Part shown: positions 31,724 through 39,740 of the stretch, in pieces
Numbering within the stretch: the first letter of the stretch is position 1
Layout: each line of letters begins with the position of its first letter
Source: Actinomycetota bacterium
GTDB taxonomy: Bacteria > Actinomycetota > Actinomycetes > S36-B12 > CAIYMF01
Assembly (NCBI GenBank): GCA_020161245.1
Contig: JAIUOK010000035.1
Span: 1-51,684 of the forward strand
Length of the DNA: 51,684 nt
Direction: 5' to 3'
Position numbers and translations under genes: made by a program
The notes under the pieces: generated by a model
The model's input: only the letters and a program-made list of their open reading frames with translations
The model's database searches: none
What the model was told of the DNA's origin: nothing

Positions 31724-34021
31724 ATGTCCACGACCACCACGCGCGCGGCCGGACCTGTCCGGCGCGGGCCGATCGAGCGGGTCGGCGCGTTCGCCGTCCG
31801 GCGCCGCCGCCTCGTCCTCGTCCTGTCCGTCATCGCCGTGATCGTTGCCGGCGTCGTCGGCGGCGGGGTGATCTCCCGCCTGCAGTCCGGCGGCTTCGAC
31901 GACCCCGGCTCGGAGTCGTCGAAGGCGGCCGACGCCCTCGTCGACACCTTCGACGCCGCACCCGCCGACCTCGTCGTCATCGCCCGCAGCGTCGACGGCT
32001 CGCCCGTCGACTCGCCGGCCGTGGCCGCAGCGGGCCGGGCCCTCGCCGGCGCGCTCGCCGCCGAGGCCGACGTCAGCGAGGTGACGAGCTACTGGGCCAC
32101 GCAGGCGCCCGCCATGCGCAGCACCGACGGCACGATGGCGCTCATCACGGGCCACCTCGACCTCGACCGTGAGCAGGCGCAGACCCGCGCGGGCGAGATC
32201 GCCGACGAGCTGGCCGGCACGACCGCCGACGGGATCCTCGAGGTGCGCGTGGGCGGCAGCCCGGTGACCTTCGAGGAGGTCGGCTCGACGATCGAGAAGG
32301 ACCTCGCGCGCGCCGAGAGCATCGCCATCCCGATCACGATGGTGCTGCTGCTCCTCGTGTTCGGCACCCTGGTCGCCGCGGGCCTCCCGGCGATCATCGG
32401 AGCGGTGTCGGTGCTCGGCTCGTTCTTCGCCCTCTGGGTCATCACCCAGTTCACCGACGTCAGCGTGTTCGCGATCAACCTGGTGACCGCGCTCGGCATC
32501 GGCCTCGGCATCGACTACGCCCTGTTCATGGTCAACCGGTTCCGGGAGGAGCTCGGCCGGGGCGGCAGCACCGACGATGCGGTGATCCGCACCGTCCGCT
32601 CCGCGGGCCGCACGGTCGTCTACTCCGGCATCACCGTCGCCATCTCGCTCTCGGCGCTGCTGGTGTTCCCGCAGTTCTTCCTGCGCTCGTTCGCCTACGC
32701 CGGCATCGCCACCGTGGCGCTCGCCGTCATCGCCGCCGTCGTCGTGCTGCCCGCAGCGCTCGCAGCGCTCGGCGAGCGGGTCAACCGCTTCCGCGTGCTG
32801 CGCTCCACCACCGAGGTGCGCGAGGACGGCTTCTGGTTCCGGCTCTCCAGCACCGTGATGCGCCGCCCGTGGGCGTTCCTCATCAGCGGCGTCGCCGTGC
32901 TGGTCGTGCTCGGGCTGCCGTTCCTGCGCGTCACCTTCGGCCAGACCGACGACCGTGTTCTGCCGGCGTCGTCACAGGCAGCGCAGGCCGGCCAGTGGCT
33001 GCGCGACTCGTTCGACGCCCGCGAGTCCGACCCGCTGAGCGTCGTCGCCGCGAGCAGCACCGCTGCCCCCGCACTGGTCGGCACCTACGCTGCCCAGCTG
33101 TCCGAGATCGAGGGCGTCGCGCGCGTCGACTCGGCGGCGGGCTCGTACACCGACGGCGAGCAGGTGGCGCCGGCCGGTCCGGCCGCAGCCCGCTTCGCCA
33201 CCGCGTCGGGCACGGGCACGTGGCTGTCGGTGGTGTCCGAGGTCGAGCCGTACTCCGACGCCGGGCGCCAGCTCGTCGACGACCTGCGCTCGGTCCCGTC
33301 GCCGCTCGGCGAGACGCTCGTGGGCGGATCGGCCGCGACCTTCGCCGACTCTCAGTCCGCCATGGGCGACCGCCTGCCGTGGGCGCTCGGCATCATCGCG
33401 ATCGCGACGTTCGTGCTGCTGTTCCTGTTCACCGGCTCGGTCGTGCTGCCGCTCAAGGCCCTGGTGCTCAACACGCTGAGCCTGTCGGCGATGTTCGGGG
33501 CGATGGTCTGGATCTTCCAGGAGGGCCACCTGTCGTGGCTGCTCGGCAACTTCCAGGTGACGGGCGAGCTCGACACCGCGATGCCGATCCTCATGTTCTG
33601 CATCGCGTTCGGCCTCTCGATGGACTACGAGGTGTTCCTGCTCTCCCGCATCAAGGAGGAGTACGACCGCACCGGCGACAACGCCGCGGCCGTCGCGCGC
33701 GGGATGCAGCGCACGGGCCGGCTCATCACCAGCGCGGCAGCCCTGCTCGCGATCGTGTTCATCGCGTTCGCCTCGAGCGGCGTCACGATCATCAAGATGC
33801 TCGGGGTCGGCGTCGCGCTCGCCGTCCTGGTCGACGCGACGATCGTCCGCGGCCTGCTGGTGCCGGCGTTCATGAAGGTCGCCGGCGACCTCAACTGGTG
33901 GGCCCCGGCGCCGCTCAAGCGGCTGCACGCCCGGATCGGGATCTCCGAAGCCGACGACGACGTCGAGCTCGTCCGCGGCGGCACGGACGACGACCGCCGC
34001 GACCCCGTGGTCGTAGGCTGA
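31724..34021 (+). CDS. MMPL-family (RND) transporter
   Basis: A 765-residue exporter with the two-repeat RND layout. One N-terminal transmembrane helix is followed by an extracytoplasmic loop of about 140 residues, five clustered helices (from IPITMVLLLLVFGTL), a cytoplasmic segment, and then the same arrangement again from about residue 385. GIDYALFMVNRFREEL and GLSMDYEVFLLSRIKEEY are the paired proton-relay helices with their Asp-Tyr pairs, diagnostic for MMPL proteins. ATG 31724 follows AGGGGAG. Such proteins export lipids, siderophores or drugs. The TetR gene starts five bases after its stop and is probably in the same transcript. Confidence 0.92.
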   Translation: MSTTTTRAAGPVRRGPIERVGAFAVRRRRLVLVLSVIAVIVAGVVGGGVISRLQSGGFDDPGSESSKAADALVDTFDAAPADLVVIARSVDGSPVDSPAVAAAGRALAGALAAEADVSEVTSYWATQAPAMRSTDGTMALITGHLDLDREQAQTRAGEIADELAGTTADGILEVRVGGSPVTFEEVGSTIEKDLARAESIAIPITMVLLLLVFGTLVAAGLPAIIGAVSVLGSFFALWVITQFTDVSVFAINLVTALGIGLGIDYALFMVNRFREELGRGGSTDDAVIRTVRSAGRTVVYSGITVAISLSALLVFPQFFLRSFAYAGIATVALAVIAAVVVLPAALAALGERVNRFRVLRSTTEVREDGFWFRLSSTVMRRPWAFLISGVAVLVVLGLPFLRVTFGQTDDRVLPASSQAAQAGQWLRDSFDARESDPLSVVAASSTAAPALVGTYAAQLSEIEGVARVDSAAGSYTDGEQVAPAGPAAARFATASGTGTWLSVVSEVEPYSDAGRQLVDDLRSVPSPLGETLVGGSAATFADSQSAMGDRLPWALGIIAIATFVLLFLFTGSVVLPLKALVLNTLSLSAMFGAMVWIFQEGHLSWLLGNFQVTGELDTAMPILMFCIAFGLSMDYEVFLLSRIKEEYDRTGDNAAAVARGMQRTGRLITSAAALLAIVFIAFASSGVTIIKMLGVGVALAVLVDATIVRGLLVPAFMKVAGDLNWWAPAPLKRLHARIGISEADDDVELVRGGTDDDRRDPVVVG

Positions 34022-34026
34022 GCCGC

Positions 34027-34782
34027 ATGACGACCGCAGACGCCCGCCCTCGCCGCCGCGCCCGCCGCGGCGAGGGCGAGCGTCTGCGCGAGGAGATCCT
34101 CGAGGCGGCCCGCGAGCTGCTCGCCGAGACCCAGGACGCCGACGCCGTCTCGGTGCGCCTCGTGGCTGAGCGCGTGGGCGTCTCGACGCCGTCGATCTAC
34201 CTGCACTTCGCCGACAAGCAGGCGCTGCTCGATGCCGTGTGCGGCGCGGTGTTCGCCGACCTCGACGACCGGATGCAGGCGGCGGCAGCCACCACCGACG
34301 ACCCCTTCGACGGGCTGCGCCTGCGCGGGCTGGCGTACGCGGAGTTCGCGCTGGCCAACCCCGAGCAGTACCGCCTCGCGATGATGCGGATGCCCGCCGC
34401 GCACGACTTCGACAAGCACTCGTACTCGCCCTTCAGCGCCGAGGACATCGTCGCGGGCCCGACCTACCACCACCTCATCGAGGCGGTCGAGCGCTGCATC
34501 GAGGTCGGCGTGTTCGCCGCCGGCACCGATCCGAACATGGTCGCTACGTCACTGTGGGCCGCGACCCACGGCGCGGTGTCGCTCTGCCTGGCCAAGCCGG
34601 GTCTTGCCGGCGAGCACGCGCTCGGGATCTGCGAGATGGTCATCACCCACGCCGGCCTGGGTGCGGCGCTCACCGGCCACCTGGGCCTGGAGAGCCACGG
34701 CGAGAAGCCCGACCACGAGCACTCGAGCGAGGGTCTCGCGGCGCTGCTCGGCGTGCTGTCGGGCACGCCCCCGACCGGCTGA
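34027..34782 (+). CDS. TetR-family transcriptional regulator
   Basis: A 251-residue regulator. The N-terminal helix-turn-helix is clear: EEILEAARELLAE, then SVRLVAERVGVSTPSIYLHFADKQALLDAV. The C-terminal helical domain (TetR_C_33-like) binds an unknown ligand. It starts five bases after the MMPL stop, so it likely controls the exporter operon by negative feedback. The tandem repeats at 31605-31646 are the best operator candidate. Confidence 0.9.
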   Translation: MTTADARPRRRARRGEGERLREEILEAARELLAETQDADAVSVRLVAERVGVSTPSIYLHFADKQALLDAVCGAVFADLDDRMQAAAATTDDPFDGLRLRGLAYAEFALANPEQYRLAMMRMPAAHDFDKHSYSPFSAEDIVAGPTYHHLIEAVERCIEVGVFAAGTDPNMVATSLWAATHGAVSLCLAKPGLAGEHALGICEMVITHAGLGAALTGHLGLESHGEKPDHEHSSEGLAALLGVLSGTPPTG

Positions 34783-34811
34783 CGCCCTCGCCGGTCAGGC
34801 GGGGCAGCGGG

Positions 34812-35042
34812 TCAGGCAGTGGCGGCGGGGCCGTCGGCCTCGCCGGCGCGCTGGCCGGGGATGTCGCCCAGCAGGGCGCGCACCTCGGCGGCGCGGTAGC
34901 GGCGGTGGCCGCCGAGCGTGCGGATCGACGTGAGCTTGCCGGCCTTGGCCCAGCGGGTGACGGTCTTGGGGTCGACGCGGAAGAGCGCCGCGACCTCGGC
35001 GGGCGTGAGCAGCTCGTCGGCCTCGGGCGGGCGCCCGGCCAT
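34812..35042 (-). CDS. bldC: BldC, MerR-like DNA-binding developmental regulator
   Basis: This is a 76-residue protein that is nearly all one winged helix-turn-helix: LLTPAEVAALFRVDPKTVTRWAKAGKLTSIRTLGGHRRYRAAEVRALL. The sequence is virtually the same as Streptomyces BldC as I know it. The start is ATG 35042 after AAGGGGG; an upstream GTG-like extension is not conserved. BldC has no ligand domain and binds direct repeats head to tail as a chain; in Streptomyces it holds back entry into development. The synteny with vdh, DUF3073, purM and purF supports the assignment. Confidence 0.94.
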   Translation of the reverse strand: MAGRPPEADELLTPAEVAALFRVDPKTVTRWAKAGKLTSIRTLGGHRRYRAAEVRALLGDIPGQRAGEADGPAATA

Positions 35043-35388
35043 GGATCCCCCTTGCGTCGGGACAGTTCGGTGCACGGACCGCGGGGCCGGGTGTCCGGTT
35101 TGGTCCGCTTTGGTCCGGCCGCGACTATGTCAGCCGCCGGGGACAGGACGACACCCTCGTGGCCGATCCGTGACCGAACTGCGGTGATCTGTCACCTTCG
35201 GCGACCGCTGCGTTCACCGGCCGCCTGCCCTGGGAGCTCCCCCGCCGGCCGGTCCGGTAGCGGCGTGACCTGCCGCGCGGCCGGCAGCGGGCCGAGTCGG
35301 GACCTGGCCGGACAGCGGCGCGCCCCGCTTGCCATGATGCGTACGGCGGAACACCGGACCGCCGCCACCACCCCCGGGAGCGCAGCGC
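35043..35388. promoter_or_regulatory. bldC-kinase divergent region with direct repeats
   Basis: This 346-base region contains promoters for bldC and the kinase. TTTGGTCCG occurs twice with a period of ten bases (35099-35107 and 35109-35117), 56 bases before the bldC ATG. A small inverted repeat GGTGA-TCTG-TCACC lies at about 35183-35196. BldC binds direct repeats, so autoregulation is possible. No gene is evident. Confidence 0.5.
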
Positions 35389-36300
35389 ATGAACGTGGTC
35401 GTCGCCGGCGAGGCCCTCGTCGACCTGATCCTCCGGCCCGACGGGTCGATCGCCGCGATCCCCGGCGGCGGGCCATTCAACGCGGCCCGGACGCTGGCCC
35501 GCCTCGGCATCGGCACGGTCTTCCTCGGCGGCATCTCGGCGGACCGGTTCGGCCAGCAGCTGCGGAGCCGGCTCGAGGACGACGGCGTGCACCTCGGCAT
35601 GCCCGAGCCGTCGGCGCTGCCCACAACGCTGGCCCTCGCCGAGCTCGACGCCGGCGGCGCGGCGTCCTACCGCTTCTACTTCGAGGGCACGGCAGCCCCC
35701 GAGGTGTCGCCGGCCGACGCCCACGCGGCAGCGACGGCCGACATGCAGATCCTGCACGTCGGCACCCTCGGCCTGGTGTTCGAACCCATGGCGACCACGA
35801 TGGAGGGGCTCGTCGCCGACCTCGGCGACGCCGTCCTACTGTTCGTCGATCCCAACTGCCGACCGCTCACGATCCGGGACCGCGACGCCTACATCGCGCG
35901 CCTGCACCGGGTGCTCCGGCGGGCCGACGTGGTGAAGGTGTCGGGCGACGACCTCGACTACCTCTCGCCGGGGTCCGACCGGCTCGCCGCTGCGCGCGCC
36001 CTGCTCGAGCTCGGCCCGTCGGTCGTGCTGTTCACCGACGGCGCCGAGGCGGTCCACGTCCTGACCGCTGCGGGCGAGGAGTCGGTGCCCGTCCCGTCCG
36101 TGGACGTGGTCGACACCGTGGGGGCAGGCGACTCCTTCGGCGGCGGCTTCCTGGCGACATGGGTCGATGCCGGCCGCGGCCGCGCCGACCTGCACGACCT
36201 CGCCGCGCTGCGTGCCGCCGCCGAGCGCGCCGTCGTCGTCGCCGGCATCACCTGCACGCGGGCGGGCGCCGAGCCGCCCACCCTCGCCGAGCTGCCGTAG
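35389..36300 (+). CDS. PfkB-family sugar kinase (fructokinase-like)
   Basis: A 303-residue ribokinase/PfkB-fold enzyme that phosphorylates a sugar or nucleoside. N-terminal GEALVDLI and GGGPFNAARTLARLG are the family signature 1; the C-terminal DTVGAGDSFGGGFL carries the catalytic Asp and anion hole (signature 2). GSIAAIPGGGPFN and the FYFEGTAAP segment resemble fructokinases. It lies between bldC and the amino acid dehydrogenase, genes that are near neighbours in Streptomyces, so it seems to be a lineage-specific insertion. ATG 35389 follows GGGAGCG. Confidence 0.88.
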   Translation: MNVVVAGEALVDLILRPDGSIAAIPGGGPFNAARTLARLGIGTVFLGGISADRFGQQLRSRLEDDGVHLGMPEPSALPTTLALAELDAGGAASYRFYFEGTAAPEVSPADAHAAATADMQILHVGTLGLVFEPMATTMEGLVADLGDAVLLFVDPNCRPLTIRDRDAYIARLHRVLRRADVVKVSGDDLDYLSPGSDRLAAARALLELGPSVVLFTDGAEAVHVLTAAGEESVPVPSVDVVDTVGAGDSFGGGFLATWVDAGRGRADLHDLAALRAAAERAVVVAGITCTRAGAEPPTLAELP

Positions 36301-36343
36301 CGGCAGGGCGGATCCCACCGTCCGACCGGCCTAGGGTAGGCGC

Positions 36344-37435
36344 GTGAGCCTGCCCCCCGCGCTGCTCGAGCACGAGCAGGTCGTCGTCGGCCACGACGCC
36401 GCGTCCGGCCTGCGCGCCGTCGTCGCGATCCACTCCACCGCCCTCGGCCCGGCGCTCGGCGGCACGCGCTTCGTCGCGTACGCCGACCTCGACGCCGCGC
36501 TCGACGATGCCCTCGCCCTGGCCCGGGCGATGACCTACAAGAACGCGCTCGCCGGGCTGCCGCACGGCGGCGGCAAGGGCGTGATCCTCGGCGACCCCGC
36601 GCGCGACAAATCCCCGCAGCTGCTGCAGGCCTACGGCCGGCTCGTCGCCTCGCTCGGCGGCCGGTACGTGACGGCCTGCGACGTCGGCACCTACGTCGCC
36701 GACATGGACGTCGTGGCCGCGGTGAACCCGTGGACCACCGGCCGTTCGCCGCAGTTCGGCGGCGCGGGCGACTCGGGCGACCTCACGGCCGTCGGCGTCC
36801 ACCACGCGCTGAGGGCGGTGGCCGAGCACCTGTGGGGCACGCCGTCGCTGGCGGGCCGGCGGGTCGCCATCGAGGGCGTCGGCAAGGTCGGGCGCCGGCT
36901 CGCGGGCCACGTCCTCGACGAGGGCGGCCGCGTGGTCGTCACCGACGTCTCGGCCGCTGCGCTCGAGCGCCTCCAGGCGGAGCACCCCGGGGCCGAGGTG
37001 GTCGCCAGCACCGACGAGCTGCTCGACCAGGAGGCCGACATCCTGTCGCCGTGCGCGCTCGGCGGGACGATCACCGCCGAGGCCGTCGGCCGCCTGCGCG
37101 TCCCGGCCGTCTGCGGCGGGGCCAACAACCAGCTGGCGGAGCACTCACTCGTCGACGCGCTCGCCGCCCGCGGGGTCCTCTACGCGCCGGACTTCCTGGT
37201 CAACGCCGGCGGAGTGATCGCGGTCGGCGCCGAGTACGCAGGCCGCGGCACCTACGACGACGGCGCCGCGCGCGAGCGTGCCCGGGCCATCGGCACCACG
37301 CTGCTCGACGTCCTGCGCCGGGCCGAGGCGGGCGGCACCACGCCCCTGGCCGCGGCCGAGGCGCTGGCCGAGGAGCGGATCGCGGCCGCCGAGCCGCGTC
37401 CCCCCTTCACGGGCGACCGGCGGGGCCTGCTCTGA
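36344..37435 (+). CDS. Leucine/valine dehydrogenase (Glu/Leu/Phe/Val dehydrogenase family)
   Basis: The NAD-dependent enzyme deaminates a branched-chain amino acid to its 2-oxo acid and ammonia. The 363-residue protein has the substrate-binding LGPALGGTRF, the catalytic lysines in MTYKNALAGLPHGGGKGV, an Asp in ACDVGTYVADM and the cofactor motif IEGVGKVGRRL. SPCALGGTITAEAV and GGANNQLA are family-wide. In Streptomyces the gene here is vdh (valine dehydrogenase), close to bldC and DUF3073. Its product supplies precursors of branched fatty acids and macrolides. GTG 36344 is the start. Confidence 0.9.
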   Translation: MSLPPALLEHEQVVVGHDAASGLRAVVAIHSTALGPALGGTRFVAYADLDAALDDALALARAMTYKNALAGLPHGGGKGVILGDPARDKSPQLLQAYGRLVASLGGRYVTACDVGTYVADMDVVAAVNPWTTGRSPQFGGAGDSGDLTAVGVHHALRAVAEHLWGTPSLAGRRVAIEGVGKVGRRLAGHVLDEGGRVVVTDVSAAALERLQAEHPGAEVVASTDELLDQEADILSPCALGGTITAEAVGRLRVPAVCGGANNQLAEHSLVDALAARGVLYAPDFLVNAGGVIAVGAEYAGRGTYDDGAARERARAIGTTLLDVLRRAEAGGTTPLAAAEALAEERIAAAEPRPPFTGDRRGLL

Positions 37436-37669
37436 CCACGGCCAGCCCGGGGCCGGCAGCGCCTCGCTGACCTGCGGGGACGCCGTCCCGCCGCCGGCCC
37501 GGACTCCGGACGCCGCTGCGGCGCGCCGGGAATCCGCCTCGGGCGAACCGCGGCGTCGGCACCCCGGGGCTGCGACTATGCTGGGCGCACGAACCACTGG
37601 CGGCACCACCCCCGGTGGGCTGACATGTCGGTCGAATCCGGGGCAGCAGGCCCCAGAGGGGGTCGCGCC

Positions 37670-37873
37670 ATGGGTCGTGGCAGGGCCAAGGCCAAGCAGA
37701 CCAAGGTCGCTCGCGAGCTGAAGTACGGCACGGTCAACACCGACCTCAACCGTCTCCAGGCCGAGCTCGCGGGGTCGCACCCGGAGCCGGCGGCTCCCAA
37801 GGCGAAGGTCGTCGACGACGAGGACGACCCGTCGGACCTGTACTCGAAGTACCTCGACGACGACGAGGACTGA
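37670..37873 (+). CDS. DUF3073 family protein
   Basis: A 67-residue actinobacterial protein with a very basic start (MGRGRAKAKQTKVARELKY), the conserved GTVNTDLNRLQAEL, and an acidic end (DDEDDPSDLYSKYLDDDED). The function is unknown; the basic head suggests nucleic acid or ribosome binding. It is part of the conserved purF-purM-DUF3073-vdh neighbourhood. ATG 37670 follows AGAGGGGG; TATGCT near 37574 may be its -10, which would leave a leader of about 90 bases with a small hairpin. Confidence 0.9.
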   Translation: MGRGRAKAKQTKVARELKYGTVNTDLNRLQAELAGSHPEPAAPKAKVVDDEDDPSDLYSKYLDDDED

Positions 37874-37912
37874 CGTCGACGCCGGGCCCGCGCCCGGCAC
37901 CCGCGCATCGCC

Positions 37913-37943
37913 GAGGGCGCCCGACCACCGGTCGGGCGCCCTC
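37913..37943. terminator. Strong terminator hairpin after DUF3073
   Basis: Two perfect 14-base arms (GAGGGCGCCCGACC and complement) with a 3-base loop lie between the convergent DUF3073 and LysE genes, 24 bases before the LysE stop. Confidence 0.88.
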
Positions 37944-37966
37944 CGGCATGCCTGGGCCCGGGCGGC

Positions 37967-38593
37967 TCAGCGCACGAGCGCGAGCCGCGCGCTGAAGGCC
38001 AGCAGCACCGCGCCCGTGACACCGTCGATCCAGCGCCGCACCGCCGACCGCTCGAGCCAGCGGCGGAGCGTGTGCGCGGCGAGCAGCAGCACCCCGAACC
38101 ACAGCAGGCTCTCGAGCACGTGCACCATCGTGAGGGCGACTCCCGCCACCGCGCTCGGGACGTCGGGCGGGATGAACTGCGGCAGCACAGCGACGTAGAA
38201 GGCGCCGATCTTGGGGTTGAGCAGGTTGGTGAGGAACCCGCTGCGGAACGACGACCACGCGGACCCCGGCGCCGCCTGCACCTCGGCGGTCGGCAGGTGC
38301 GGGGTGCGGGAGAACGCCTGGCGCAGCAGGCGGACGCCGAGGTAGGCCATCCACAGCGCGCCGGCGACGCGCAGCACGTCGTAGGCGATCTGCGATGCGG
38401 TGACCAGCGCCGAGATACCGACGCTGGCGGCCACGCCCCAGACCAGCAGGCCGGCGCAGATGCCCAGCGAGGTGAGCAGCGCGTGCCAGCGGCCCTGCAC
38501 CAGCGACGACCGGAGCACCAGGGCGGTGTCGAGCCCAGGGGTGATGGTGAGCAGCCCTGCCACCAGAGCGAAGGCGACGAGCTTCTGCTCCAT
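37967..38593 (-). CDS. LysE-family amino acid exporter
   Basis: A 208-residue membrane protein with about six hydrophobic segments. The N-terminal FALVAGLLTITPGLDTALVL carries the family PG(D)xxxVL signature, and GFLTNLLNPKIGAFYVAVLPQF is the second conserved stretch. RhtB/LysE proteins export amino acids such as homoserine, threonine or lysine. ATG 38593 lies seven bases after the purM stop, so it is probably the last gene of the purF-purM transcript. It is not part of the conserved block in Streptomyces. Confidence 0.88.
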   Translation of the reverse strand: MEQKLVAFALVAGLLTITPGLDTALVLRSSLVQGRWHALLTSLGICAGLLVWGVAASVGISALVTASQIAYDVLRVAGALWMAYLGVRLLRQAFSRTPHLPTAEVQAAPGSAWSSFRSGFLTNLLNPKIGAFYVAVLPQFIPPDVPSAVAGVALTMVHVLESLLWFGVLLLAAHTLRRWLERSAVRRWIDGVTGAVLLAFSARLALVR

Positions 38594-38600
38594 CGCGGCG

Positions 38601-39740
38601 TCAGCCGGCGTGCGTGCCGTGCAGGCTGACCGAGCCGCCGTTGCCACCCTTGGCAGCAGCGTCGCCGGTCTCGCCGTCGCCGCGCTCGCGGGCCTGGCCG
38701 AGCACCCACGCCTCGACGCCGCGAGCCCGCAGCCGGGCGAGGGCGGCGTCGACGGAGTCTTGCGAGACCATCGCGATCATCCCGACGCCCATGTTGAACG
38801 TCTTCTCCAGCTCGGGCAGGGGTACGCGCCCCATCTCGCCGACGAGCCGGAAGACCGCGTGCGGCGCCCAGGTGGAGCGGTCGATGTCCACGTGGAGGTG
38901 GGCGGGCAGCACGCGGGCGAGGTTCGCCGCGAGGCCGCCGCCGGTGACGTGCGAGAACGCGTGCGCCTCGACGTCGGAGGCACGGGCGAGGTCGAGGACA
39001 TCGAGCGCGTAGATCCGCGTGGGCTCGAGCAGTTCCTCGCCGAGCGTGCGGCCGAGCACGTCGACGTGCTGGTCGAGGCCGAGCTGCCCGGTGGTGAGCA
39101 GGACGTGGCGGGCCAGGGAGTAGCCGTTGGAGTGCAGGCCGCTGGCACGCATGCCGATCGCGACGTCGCCGACCTCGACACGGTCGGGCCCGAGGAGGTC
39201 GTCGGCGTCGACGACACCGGTGCCGGCGCCGGCGACGTCGTACTCGTCCGGCGCGAGCAGGCCCGGGTGCTCGGCGGTCTCGCCGCCGACGAGCGCGCAG
39301 CCGGCCTGGCGGCAGCCCTCGGCGATGCCGGAGACGATCGCCGCGATGCGCTCGGGCACGACCTTGCCGGTGGCGATGTAGTCGGTCATGAACAGCGGTT
39401 CGGCACCGCAGACGACGAGGTCGTCGACCACCATCGCGACGAGGTCGATGCCGATGGTGTCGTGCTTGTTCATGCGCTGCGCGACGACGACCTTGGTGCC
39501 GACGCCGTCGGTGGAGGTCGCGAGCAGCGGGCGCTTGTACTGCGCGATCATCGAGACGTCGAAGAGCCCGGCGAAGCCGCCCATCTCGCCGACGACCTCG
39601 GGGCGCTGCGCGCGGGCGATCGAGGCCTTCATGAGCGCGACGGCCTGCTCGCCGGCCTCGACGTCGACGCCGGCGGAGGCGTAGGTGGCGGGCGTGCCTG
39701 ACGACGCGCGGACGACCTGCCCGCTCAGCGGCTCGCTCAC
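38601..39740 (-). CDS. purM: Phosphoribosylformylglycinamidine cyclo-ligase (AIR synthetase)
   Basis: The enzyme closes the imidazole ring in purine synthesis: formylglycinamidine ribotide plus ATP gives aminoimidazole ribotide. The 379-residue protein has the N-terminal TYASAGVDVEAGEQAV, the LLATSTDGVGTKV nucleotide-binding motif, DLVAMVVDDLVVCGAEPLFMTDY, LVGGETAEHPG and SGLHSNGYSLAR. The C-terminus carries an extra Gly-rich tail of about 30 residues. Its GTG start overlaps the purF stop by four bases, so the two are translationally coupled. Confidence 0.97.
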   Translation of the reverse strand: MSEPLSGQVVRASSGTPATYASAGVDVEAGEQAVALMKASIARAQRPEVVGEMGGFAGLFDVSMIAQYKRPLLATSTDGVGTKVVVAQRMNKHDTIGIDLVAMVVDDLVVCGAEPLFMTDYIATGKVVPERIAAIVSGIAEGCRQAGCALVGGETAEHPGLLAPDEYDVAGAGTGVVDADDLLGPDRVEVGDVAIGMRASGLHSNGYSLARHVLLTTGQLGLDQHVDVLGRTLGEELLEPTRIYALDVLDLARASDVEAHAFSHVTGGGLAANLARVLPAHLHVDIDRSTWAPHAVFRLVGEMGRVPLPELEKTFNMGVGMIAMVSQDSVDAALARLRARGVEAWVLGQARERGDGETGDAAAKGGNGGSVSLHGTHAG

